Below are positions 24,203 to 35,400 of a stretch of DNA of 64,000 nt, in pieces (the first letter of the stretch is position 1; each line of letters starts with the position of its first letter). The stretch spans positions 17,918,001 to 17,982,000 of the forward strand of contig NW_020825288.1 in NCBI RefSeq assembly GCF_003286085.1. Reading direction: 5' to 3'. This DNA comes from Drosophila persimilis (Eukaryota > Arthropoda > Insecta > Diptera > Drosophilidae). The notes under the pieces were generated by a model. The model had not been told where the DNA came from, did no database searches, and was given only the letters and a program-made list of their open reading frames with translations. Made by a program: the position numbers and the translations under genes.

Positions 24203-25449
24203 CTATGCACACGCTTGGGCAGGTACCTCGGCCTCCTTTGGCTCTGGTGTGGCCAACTTTAGGCGTTTGCATTCCCTCTCTCCTGGGTCATCATCACTAA
24301 AACCTTCGATAGATGATTCCACCGCAGGTACTTTTTCCAGCTCTTTCGAGTCACTTATCGGTGCTGCTACACTGCGAACGGTTATCTTCTCCTCATACAA
24401 ATCCAATAGCTTATTACCCTCATACAAGACGAAGGGTAAAGTGGCGCGCTGGTAAAAGTCTGGCAAAAGCTCCAAGTTGCTTATTACAGTGTCCAACATG
24501 TGAGATTTCTCGCACCAAATGCCTGGGGCATCGTTCCTAATGGGATTAATGTGCACATGCAGATGGTAGAACGAGGGCTGATAGTGGAAATACATGCGGA
24601 GCTGGTGGGGATTGAGGCCATATCGTTTCGAGATGGCATCCTTAGCGGACTGGCGCATATTCCGCAGCAGCGGCAGGTGGTTGCCATTCAGATCACGAAG
24701 GGATTTAATATTGTGTTTGTGAACTATACCGAGCAGGTAGAGGTTTTCTACATTCCGACCATCCCATTTTAGATCTGGCAGCAGAATGAAGCCGGTTTCT
24801 GGATCGTTATCCTCAAATACGATTCTCTCGGTTTCCTTCTTGTGTTCCAGTATGTTGTAGACCCATTCCAGAGAGAATTGGCTCAGGTTGATGTACGGAA
24901 GCGTTGTGCTTTCGTAGAGATCTGGCGTTTCTCTAATGAGATACTTCTGGCATATGGAATACTTCTCGACGTGCTTGTCAGTGGCCGGGTAAATCACTGT
25001 GCTCTTAACACCTATAAAATGGGAAAATGTTGATTACGTGAGCAGCAAAGGCGACCGATTTCCACTTGCCGCATAGATCCGGACTGGGCACAACCTGAAA
25101 ACTGCCGTATATGTTATTAATGAACTCCGTGTCTACCTTTAACTCCGCGCTAAAGTAACTTGGCTTTGCCGGTAGCTCTTTGGACGTGGACACGTCGCTC
25201 TCCTGATACGCTGCAGAGAATAAAAATTGATAGTAAAACACATTTCAGAACCGCGTCATTTACCATTTTAAACACACCAGTTTTCTCAAAAACCACAATG
25301 GCATCGTCTGTCTCGGAGAGATCCGGGAAGGTGCCCAGCAATGCAATACTCTTTCGAACACTGTTGTTCTGGAGTATCCGCTTAAGTCGGAACTTTGAAA
25401 TATCATAGGTCGGCGATTTCACTTCTGAATTTTCCACTTGTTCCGGCAT
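24203..25449 (-). CDS. CG2091: DcpS-type scavenger mRNA decapping enzyme
   Basis: Exons 25449-25264, 25202-25070 and 25011-24203 encode 375 residues. DcpS hydrolyses the m7GpppN cap left after 3'-5' mRNA decay. The N-terminal dimer-swap domain precedes a HIT domain with the histidine triad HLHVH at about 256-260, preceded by YFHYQPSFY. Conserved blocks include FILLPDLKWDG, IKSLRDLNGNHLPLLRNM and STVIYPATDKH. Intron 1 splices ATG|GTAAAT to TATCAG|GAG. Intron 2 keeps the DcpS frame only if the donor is GC rather than GT (TGCG|GCAAGT...TATAG|GTGTTAAG), giving a normal 58-bp length. The acidic C-terminus (EGFSDDDPGERECKRLKL) ends QACA. The start codon is within 10 bp of a retrotransposon poly(A) tail, so the promoter lies in or beyond that element. 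Confidence 0.94.
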
Positions 25450-25455
25450 TTGAAG

Positions 25456-26550
25456 ATATTTTTTTTTTTATTTTTTTTTTTTTTTTAGGTGTTTAAGTTA
25501 CCATTCACCCGTGCGTAGCGTGGGATTATTTGGCCGCCCGCCTTTTGAAGGTGGAAATTGCCAAGTGAAAGAATTGAAGATGTTGGATTACTGTTTATAG
25601 CTTTACATCAATTTCGTCGATGAAGTCAATTATTGTTTGGTACGCGCTGATGTTTTCTTTTTCAAAGAATTTGTAAATATCATTATACTTCCTTAGAGAT
25701 GGGAAGTTTTGCCTTGTTGTGTTGTACTTGGGACAAATGAAAATTACATGCGAGGCGTTATCGATACTATCGCATGACGCGGGATTCGTCGTTTCGGCAC
25801 TCTGTGGCTCGACTTTTACTGTAAATGCGAAGAAGGTGGAAAGCACGGAATAGCCGAGGATCAGCGGCTGTTTTTGGGAGTGCCCTGTGACATCAGGACT
25901 TACTGTTATTTGAAGCCACTGTAGACAGACGCACAAGGCACTTTTGCTCATACAACAGTAGCATAAACAAACGAGTATCCTCAAATCTTTATTCCGTCGA
26001 ATATTACTAGCTATATAGAACATTTGGCCATGCCCACATAATTTGAGCCGATTAGTGAATCTATTTTCTAATTGAAATGCATTTTGCTTAAAAAAAGGTT
26101 TTAGCGAAAAGGTCAAACAAAAAAAGCGAAAGAGGATAGTCGTTCCTATTGTTCAATTTGGATATTCCGTCGAATATTAGCTAAATAAAACATTTTGCCA
26201 TTCCCACATAATTTTATCCGATTAATGAATCAATTTTCTACTAAACTGGCTTATTTAAAATAGTTCAACAAAAAATAAACAACAGTCGCAATGTATACCC
26301 TTTGTAAGGCCTTTGTATACCCTATTTCATTAATTTAATATGAAGATCCTGTTATCCGAACAATTTTTATACCGAAATTAATAAAGAAATTTTCTCAAAT
26401 TGATATTTTTTAGACATATTTATGCATATTATTTTATCTTGTATATATATATATATCTTCTTATACATATTCTTGGTCTCTGTAGGAAGACAATAAACTG
26501 CAAAAAATCATCGTGATATTTAATACTGAGACTAAATTGTTTTTGCATTA
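25456..26550 (-). mobile_element. 3' fragment of the same non-LTR retrotransposon, copy 2 (inverted)
   Basis: Reverse complement of the element at 10838-12005. The oligo(A) tail appears as T-runs at 25458-25487. On the minus strand a reverse transcriptase C-terminus is readable: VTGHS, GYSVLSTFF, SCDSIDNASHVIFICPKY and a stop at 25595-25597, which is the post-RNase-H zinc-knuckle region of R1/LOA/jockey-like elements. It keeps about 50 bp that copy 1 has lost. A 171-bp repeat of the GTCGAATATT...CCCACATAATTT block is present twice (near 26000-26070 and 26160-26240). No complete reverse transcriptase remains, so the copy is dead. Confidence 0.78.
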
Positions 26551-26904
26551 ATTGGAGCCTAGGATGACAAACATTTTCTCAATTCTATAACATCCAGTGT
26601 ATGCCCTGGGGAGAGAGGAAAAGCATGCAGTAAGGACGAAAAATATATATGTATGCATCTTATCAGTTGGCTTATCAGTTAAAGCTGTGAAATGTGGTGT
26701 ACATCAATATTGCTGGCGAAAACATCATTTTGTCCCAAATAGTTCTTTAGGTTATTTGACTGATAGCTGGAAGACCTATTTAGAGACGTCTACGAGCACT
26801 AATTTAGCGTTATGTCTATCATGCTATCTCTTCGCAGCAAGTTATTGAATCAATAGGCTCCGGTTTTCACTTACTTTTGCGTTTTGCGCTTTCAACAAAA
26901 ACGT

Positions 26905-27090
26905 TCCATTTTTGTTTCCAGCTGATCCGACCGACGGACCGTCAGACATGGCTCTATTGACTCGGCTATTAATGCTGATCAAGAATTTATATATTTTATG
27001 CGGTTGTAAACGCTTTCTTCTGGGTGTTACACATATCCACTTTCACCGCAAATCTAATATACCGACTGTTATTATAGAGCCTGATCTTTT
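26905..27090 (-). mobile_element. INE-1 (DINE-1) remnant
   Basis: Contains in order the INE-1-like blocks gaccgacggac, cagacatggct, gactcggctatt, atgctgatcaagaa, a TATA stretch with tatgcggt, aaacgctttcttctg, tgttacacat and ctaatatacc. On the plus strand this runs opposite to the usual consensus orientation. It is heavily mutated and lies between retrotransposon copy 2 and the 3' end of sec8. Confidence 0.65.
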
Positions 27091-27438
27091 ACTCGAGAGA
27101 ATTCCAGGGTGAACCATTATTACGCACTTTTTGGGTATGAAAATCTCAACAAAGAAATCAGTACATTGACAACTATATAGTAGCCGCCAGACACCTCGTT
27201 GTTAATATTTCATTTATTGTGTATAAGCCGTTAAAATATCGTTAATGAATTCTAGAATATGTAAATACACAGAAACGACTGCATCGCAACACCAAGTGCT
27301 AACATGTTCAAAACATTCATAATCATTTTTAGTTTAAGACTAACATACATTTTGCACTTACACTACCGCCAATGTGTGTGTGCATGGTATCCACCCTTAA
27401 ACATATTAAAATTTGTGTTTTTTTGTTTTAAACGAACA

Positions 27439-30400
27439 TTATACAACCACACCTTTGGAGGGCTTGGCGCCCAGAATATCCGAAAGCTTTTGCTGATAGG
27501 AAGCCAATAAATTGGCGTCGGTTATGCTGCAGGCCTTGCAGGACAAGTGCATGGCATTGAGCAACTGCATCTCCGAAAACTGTGTGCCACGTTCCAGCAA
27601 CGCATTCAGTATTTCCTGGATCAAGTACAAATGTTTAGCCACCGGGTCTCAGCTTATATATCTCTCACTTACGTCTGGATCCATGCAGAGGAGCTCGTAG
27701 AAATTCTTAGCCTGATCCAAAGCCACTTCCCTGGATGCGGTTATGTTGCTTAACGTTTGTTGCAGGGCAATCGAGTTTCTGCACATGCGTTGCACGGTGA
27801 TTTGGTCAATGTGTTCCAAGTAGTTTGATGCTTGGATAAGTATGCGCGACGCCAGATGTGCCAGACCCTCAAAAATGTACTAAAAGATAATGGATTAGAT
27901 AGATATGAACTCAAGGGGGGAGTTGAGGAGCATACCCTGGTTTTTCGCGGATGAAGAGTGGCACTGAAGGCTTCATCCATCTCGGACAGTCGTTTGGTTA
28001 GTACCTGCACTTGACGATCCGGCTCAAGAATGTCGTCTTTGGAACCAACGTAGCTGTTTGTTCTTACACTGGACTTTGAACGCAAGTAATGGAAGCATTG
28101 GACCCGAACCTCCAAATGAAGCACAAGCAGACATGTGTTTGCTAGCTCATCGAACTCCAGAGCCAAGTTGGTCATCACTTTGATCGTCCCATCCTTGACG
28201 GTTATGTCGGCGGTGCACTCAGCCGAGACGGCGTTCAATCCGTTTACCATCGGCCGACGTAGATCGTTGGCGAACTCTGAAACGCGGCAGGAAAACCATT
28301 CCATACTCTCTTGAAGTATGGCCAGCTCCTTTAGCACGCTGATCTCGACCAAAATCTCCTGTTGTGTGATGCCACCCTCGCCCAAATTACTGGTTAGCAT
28401 TTCTGCCTCACGAATATTTCGCTGCTGCACCTGCAGGGGACTCTCCTCCTCTGAGGGCTCAAAGCTTCCCCGCTGCAGCTTTCGATTGTACCGCGACCTT
28501 TGACTGGAGGTTTTGAGGTCCGTCCAGTTGGGTAGTGTCCTGAAAGAAGAGTAATCAGTTGCATCATTGTACCAAATCTTATCCTAGTCTTAGTTTCATC
28601 CCATAATTACTTTAAGAATCGGCTTATGTCTTCGTCTTTGAGCCATGCGACGCTGTAGATTCTCCGATCCTCTGAGTCTGGCTGCACGATCCCTCTGTAG
28701 GCGCCCTGGCATATCTCCCGATACGCCTTCAACAACGCACACACCATCTTGAGCAGGTCTTCCGAGTAACAGGGCAAGTCATGGATGAGGCTTTTCGTCT
28801 CCATAAGCCGCCGTTCGACCATCACAGTGGACTGCAAGAGAGGTCTACTCAAGTTAAGCGACTTCATTTCCTCCGGAGTGATGATTGTCCGCCAGGCGTC
28901 TTGATTTTTCGACAACGATTCGATGGTCAGCTGCAAGTTTCGGTTGTGGCCCTTAGACAGGAACGAATCCTTTATATAGTTGTCCACAAAGTCATGAAGA
29001 CTGCACGGTTGGCTAGAAGTAAGGCAAAGGTGGTAAAAACATCGAACTTTTTTACGGTGCGGTGTGTACACCCTACCCCGGCTTGCACTTCATAAAGTTT
29101 TCTATCTCCTTGATATATCCCATTAAAGGTAAGTAGACTTTGGTTATAATGTTCTGATCGGGAGTGCAGATCAACAGCTTTTCCCGCTGCTTCTTCTCGT
29201 GGGGGAAGAGCCCACTGTTGGAGCCCTTGCCGCTGCCACCCAGTTGAGCGGACAGATTATCATCTACCGACGCATCCGAGGCGTTGCGACGATGCTCCTT
29301 TAATGGTTCATTGCTGCTACGAGGACCATTGCCTACGTGCGAGGACTTGTCAAATTTGAACATTGATCTCTTTGTGCTGTCGAACAAGTGGAACGCACCG
29401 ATAGATTAGAACATATTAATCGTTTAACTGAAATTCTTGTTCAAACACACACCTTGGAACCTTACGCCTTAGGAAGAATGAGTTTATATTGCTGGTTGGC
29501 TCCGTAAACCCTGTCTGGGCACTCTCGTCCGATGCTCCATTCTGTATATCCAAATAGTCGGTGAGCAGCAGTTGCAGCTGTAAATATAAAACGAGTTTTC
29601 ACAAGTTAGAATGAAATTACATTACATTTATCGAGCGAGTACTAACCACTGACTGAGCCTGCGACCAAAAGTCTGTTAGATCGTAGGGCTGCGGCCCAAC
29701 TACTGAATATTTCTGGCCCACAGACAAATAGTTTTTTAGTAGCAGCGTATGCGTCTTGGCAATGGCCTTAAACTGCTTGAAAATGATCTCCAGCAGCATG
29801 AGCAGCGGGTTGGAATCACCAGCTCCTGCAGACAGCGATAACTGGTGCGTTGTGTGGCGCACCACGTTGAGCAGCTCCGTTTGTATTTGAACTCGCAGCG
29901 TCTCCAGGGAATCGGGCACCTTGTGCAGCATGCCAAATGACTCCACGATAATGGCAACGAAGTAGCTCATGCTTAACTCCGGGTATATAAGATCTGCATC
30001 TTCGATAATTTCGGCCTTTTCTAGATCAAAGCACTGGGCCATTTCGGAAAGGGCTTTGCGAACACGAGCATTAGCTTCAATGCGATCTGTTGAGCGGCGA
30101 GCTCCTATTCCCCGAATGAAGCTAGAGTTAAGGCGGCTGGAATTGGTACGCTGAAACGAGGAGAACGCTTCATTGGCCGAAATCGTGTAGACCTGGGTGA
30201 CCAGCTCCTCGTGCAGTCGCTGATAAAGCTGCTGACGACGCGTCTGCAGATCTGCCCGCAAGTCGGAGAGGCCATCGACGGCCTGCAGAGGTCCATTAAG
30301 CGTGGCTAGTGCATCTGTTAACGCCTTGCTGGCATGCAAATACTGACGCTTGGCGGTGTAGCTAACCACACGCTGAGGGACCTTTCGTAGCTCCTGACTA

Positions 30401-31140
30401 AAAGTAAATGAATGACATTAAATCCGTCGAGTCTGTAAGCGAATAATCTTACATTTGCTCCAACATTTCCAGCACGTACTTGTGCTGAACTGCGTCTGTC
30501 CACATCTTCTTAAGCTCATCCCGTCGGCATTGGAGCAATCGCTTGCAGGCACTCAGATTCTCCTTCACGGCATGTATACGCTCCCTGCTGGCTGTCACCT
30601 CTGTAGATACCTGGCTGAAGAGTGGCAGTACTAGTGTGAGCTGCTGATCGTGGCGAGACACCAGTTCATTGAGACGTAGGTCTGAGCGCTTAAATTCCTG
30701 TTCGATTTTAAGCTTCTCCTTCTGACGCTCCTCAGTCGTCTCGCTGAATCCCAGGGATTTGATGACGTTGACCAGAAAACCACAACCTGCGGACTACACA
30801 AGCAAGAACACGCACAAGTCAGGCCCGCAGTGATCATATTATAACAAAATATCGCAAAAGAGGGCGTGCAACAACAAAAACCGACCCACAGTCCAATGTA
30901 GTGGTGTCGTCATCAACTTGGTTGTGGGACACAGCACACAAAATAATAAGTTACCAAATAATTTTATGGGCCAGAGGCCAGATTCGTAGTACGTGTTTAT
31001 TCAATACTTGTACTATACTAATGAGAACTTCATCTATTTATCGTTTCGAAGATCATTTTCAGCGTTGGCTTGAAGAAATTTACCTCATCCTTGCCATACT
31101 TCACGCCCCTGGGAGGCTTTGTTGGCGGGGGAGCGTCCAT
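27439..31140 (-). CDS. sec8: Sec8, exocyst complex subunit (EXOC4)
   Basis: Nine coding exons join in frame to 987 residues: 31140-31084, 30793-30453, 30397-29647, 29577-29453, 29376-29077, 29012-28611, 28539-27936, 27879-27673 and 27615-27439. Sec8 is a core subunit of the exocyst, which tethers secretory vesicles to the plasma membrane. Regions matching EXOC4 include the N-terminal coiled coil (CKRLLQCRRDELKKMW), GPLQAVDGLSDLR, SMFKFDKSSH, RPLLQSTVMVER, AAYRGIV-type and KDEDISRFLK segments, CLLVLHLEVRVQCFHYL and YIFEGLAHLASRIL. The tiny first exon codes a Pro/Lys-rich 19-residue start. Introns are 55-76 bp except the first (290 bp). The C-terminus ends KGVVV. A minus-strand poly(A) signal is at 27213-27218. 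Confidence 0.95.
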
Positions 31141-31545
31141 GTAGATGTGGTTAAAAATATAGGTCGGTTGTCCTGGTGAACGATAGTAGTATAAGTTAGC
31201 TTTGTATTAACATTGTAATTCGGTAATTATTAAATTTGTTTGCAAAAAATCAGCACACAAATGAATAATTGGCCATGCAAACTATCGATTTAACTATCGA
31301 TTGTTTAGATGTCAAACTATTGAGGGTACTATCGACGTTTCGATATATCGGCTCTAACCACTAACCACACAGTGTGCACTTAATATATGCGAACTTGCAG
31401 CGACAGCTCCCAGCTGTCATTTCGGCAGCGCATTTACATATATGTGTGCGTGTAAGCCGGTTCTCACATGCGTTTTAGCGCTTGTAATTTTTGTTTTGGT
31501 TTAAGCAAATGGAATAAAATAATTGCACTTTGTTTCTTTATCAAC
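31141..31545. promoter_or_regulatory. Promoter region of sec8, next to the CG2082 3' end
   Basis: About 400 bp between the sec8 start codon and the CG2082 poly(A) signal. It carries two direct copies of CTATCGATT (31282-31289 region and 31294-31302) plus ctatcgacg and cgatatatcg shortly after. These are DRE/BEAF-type CGAT motifs, consistent with a housekeeping promoter or boundary. Confidence 0.6.
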
Positions 31546-32455
31546 TTTATTGTGTAACTGTGTTGTTGCATCTATTATGCTGAGTGCTCGGTTGACCAAG
31601 TTGTAAACACTAAAAATTATGCTAAAAGCCAATGCGATAAAACCAGCTGAATACTTGCTCCAAAAAGGTTGCTTGACAGCTATCAATTGTTCTTTGGTTT
31701 TTAAATTGCTTTTGGTTTTGATTGTTTACATATGTGTAATGGAATCCGTGTGCCTACTACTTTTATTATAAATACTTTATATAAGCCGCTTACGTTGTGG
31801 TGCTTACGCTATGTAAATTTTATATGTATATGATTCCATTTTATCAAAACAGCAACGATTGGGTCTGTTCAAAAAAATGTACAAAACTTGGGGGAAATAA
31901 GTTAGGAAAGGAGTCACATTGAGAGTACTTTCATTTAGTTCCTACGTGTTTAGGTACAGTTTACTAATCGGAGGTATTACAATGATGATTGCTTCTTCGT
32001 AGTATTTAGCAGTTGTGTTTAAGTTCTTTCGATTGGAAGATTTACGAGTAGATATGAGTTCTTTGCTTTCTTTTCGTCTTCACAGGTGGGATCCTTGGGG
32101 TTACATAAGACTAAGCCTAGACAGAAGCTAACATCGTTTGTCTGCTCACTTTTCACTAGGATAGAATATAATATAATATTGTGTTTGCTGCTGTTGTTTT
32201 TTCAAAGCGATTCAAAGCGATTGCTAATTAAAACTTGGCTTAAAATGTTGCTCATTTGACTAAAGGTAATACGATTACATCTGAGATGATTGTTTGGCTT
32301 CAATGTTCACACGGATGTTTGTTTTCGGGTCAGACTAAAGATATTTCACTAGTTTAAGTAATTAAATATGCAATTATGTTTAATCTTCCAACGATGCTAA
32401 AATGTAGCTGTAGCTGTGGTTCTCGCTGTGGCTGAAGCAATTTGTGTGGTCGAGT
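31546..32455 (-). other. 3' UTR of CG2082
   Basis: Follows the CG2082 stop codon on the minus strand. A poly(A) signal (TTTATT on plus, 31546-31551) suggests a 3' UTR of about 0.9 kb. It is AT-rich with no other coding feature. Confidence 0.55.
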
Positions 32456-35400
32456 TTACTCCTTCTTTGCCAACTCACTATTCATGATGCTTAGGCGCCG
32501 AATGTTCGGCTTGTCGTAGTCCTCCATGGAGATGCCACGCGACAGACGTCGTGACCCGTTGGCACTCTCAAAGGAGCCCGAGCTGGCGGTGGAGAAGGCG
32601 CGTCCACGATCGACACCCGGCATCACCACCGAGGTTAGCAGACCCTGGCCCTTGCAGAACAGTAGAATGGATTGGGCCACTTTTCCGGGCTAAAAACGTG
32701 TAAGTATTGAGACATGAAAGCTTATACAGAAAGGACAACTGAGTAAACTCACTGCATCGGCCAGAACATCGCCAGCCCTTTCGATCTTCAGGATAGTCAC
32801 GCGCTCCTTCTCAACATCGCGATGCAGCTTCTCCACCATGGAGGCATACGGGCTAAGCATTCCCGTAATCAATATAACATCCACTTTGCAGCCTTTGAGG
32901 GTAAGGTCCTTTCGACTAGGAGAGGCAAGTGGTATTGAATGTTAAATAATGGCACGAATGCAGATGCTAACTCACTTCATAAATGCTTTCACATAGAGTC
33001 CCACGTTCTTGCTATTCAACGAGCGGTGCAAACGCTTCTGATATTCGGCCACAATCTTGTCTTTATCCGGATTTTCGCCAACGATTTGCTATAAAGTTTT
33101 TTTTCCCATGTTTTTTATTGCGCAGTGTAAGTAAGCAGAACATTTGCATAAGACAGACAGTTGATAAGTTGGCGAAAATGGTTAATTGAATGCGCTTTGA
33201 ACACTAAGCTATAGACTACAGTGTATCAATTAGCAAGAACAGGCCAACACTAAGACAGCGGCTACAGCGTACAGTCATGCACAAAGGAAAAAATGCAGAA
33301 AATACAAAAGCAAATGGGGAAAGCACTTGACAGTTTTTTGATAGTTATTTTGAAAGTGTTGGTAAATTTGGCTTCAGGCCGATTTCTTGTTGGATCAAGC
33401 TAGGACTGGAAACTAGTATATGTACGTACCCAGCGCTAAAAGAGGGTAAGGGGAAATTAAACGAATAAATAAATAATCGATCATGCTAAAAATGGGCCTG
33501 GGAATATTCAGTGAAATTTTGTAGACAAGCGTTGTTGTACCAATTGAAAAATGAGGTATGGTATGCTTTGGAAGAGACTTGTGTAAGAAACGATTTGATT
33601 TTTTTACCTCCATGACCTTAAGCGTAGACGAACAGAGTTCGGACGATTGGTTGGTTGTTACAAAATCGAACATAAAATAGAGTAAAAGTAAAGTGAGTAC
33701 AACACCGAGGTAAAACAACACACACTCCAGGGACACAACCAGTGGTACATTTGAACGGAGAGGGCGGGCACAACATCTGTGGCCACGAATGTAATTGCAA
33801 CTACTTACATGTCCGAACTTGTGATACATAAGAAAGCTCTCAGCCGACTGGGCCACTTCATCGCTTTTCCAGCTAATGAACTGCAAGGGACGGAGTTAAT
33901 TGGGCAACTCATGAATTGGGCAATCACACCGCCGGACCTACCTTGCTCTTGAATGATTGCAGAACGCTCGCAGCGCTGCCCGTGGCGTTGATGAGAATGA
34001 GTCCCAGAGCCCGGCCCGGATGTGCCAGGCCAAACCGGGCAAGCACATTGGCGCCGGCCCCTTCACCCAGGCCAATTACGTACTTCACATGCAGATAATC
34101 CAGAACGGTGACCAGGTCTTCACCCAGAGACTGCAGCGATGGAAACGGAAAGCCATCGGCCAGGGCCTCGGCGTTGTCGGCATGTCCAGGCACATCGACG
34201 TGGATGAAACAGGAGCGCTCCTTTATCTCTGTCATACAGGGGCTGCTCACGAACTCCTGGAAGGAATTATCTGCCGGGATTCGGGAAGTTAGCAGACGGC
34301 TTTAACGACAGTCAGCATCCATAGGCTCTACTTACGATTGCAGCCCAGGTCATGAACAGTGATGAAAACTGCTCGCTTCTCCTGCTGCGACAGGTCGCCC
34401 TAAATTATGCCACGAAAAACATTGTGAGCCATCACTACGGCCGCCTCGTGTCCTCGTCCTCGTCTCGTTTCCTTACCTGCACTATGACAGTCAGATCTCC
34501 GCATTTCTCTGTGCTGATGTTGTATTTCTGCAAAGGCGATATTCAATAAATGAAGCCAGACTAAATGAAGTGTGAGAGGAACGGAATGCTCGGAAACTTG
34601 AAAACTTTGAAAGTAATGTAAACGGGAAAACCAATTTTCACGATGCTATAAACACAAACTCAAGCGTGAAAAATGACGGGCATGAAATGACCAAAAAAAG
34701 AAACGAGAACCAAAAAATGTTGTTGACTTTGTGTGCGTTTGCTTTTGACAGGTCCTTGATGACGACCCACCCAGGGACAATGCTCATGGAAATTAAACAC
34801 TGGCGAAAGTGGAACTTAAGGAAATGCAGTGAGAAGGAACTTTTGTTCACAGGGCTATGAAAATCCACAGAAAGTACCAGCAACCTGTTTGTGGAATTTT
34901 CTCATTTGTAAAATATCTATCGGTGGTATTTACAGACGCAGACGACCTACCATACCAAGCCGAATCCATTTACTACCTTTTTATTCAACAGATGCCATTG
35001 GCTATCTCAACTCCATAAACTACTTCTTTCGACAGTTGCTTGGTTCGGAGCTCCTCAATATCGATCGCTTAAACTGAAACTTCACACAAATGTCGCGTGG
35101 CCCACTGTATACAATATTGGAACAATGTGTTGTGTTTGGCTATCAACTTCAGATGGGTCTTGCTCTACCTAAGCTCAATTCAAAATATATTAAAGCGGCA
35201 AGCAAATAAACTCACAAAGCTCCCCCCGAATGGAGGCCGGGGAGGCGGTCCATTGCCAGGCGGGCTGGGCATCCTTTATGAAGACAAACACACTCAGAGC
35301 CGCACCCACACACGCTTGCATACATACACAGTATATATATATATACATATACATAAAGCCATCAAACACTTATTGAAATTGAGTGAAACTGTACAAGTGT

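Noticed and set aside
26930-27080. Mirror symmetry of INE-1 remnants around the inverted LINE pair, implying one large inverted duplication
   Set aside because: The INE-1 remnants at 9.1 and 26.9 kb both run in the same orientation and at different distances from the LINE copies, so they are independent insertions.
33606-33614. A 9-nt microexon GTCATGGAG in CG2082
   Set aside because: A donor GTAAAA follows, but the acceptor (CTTAAG) lacks a pyrimidine tract, so evidence is much weaker than for 33430-33435.
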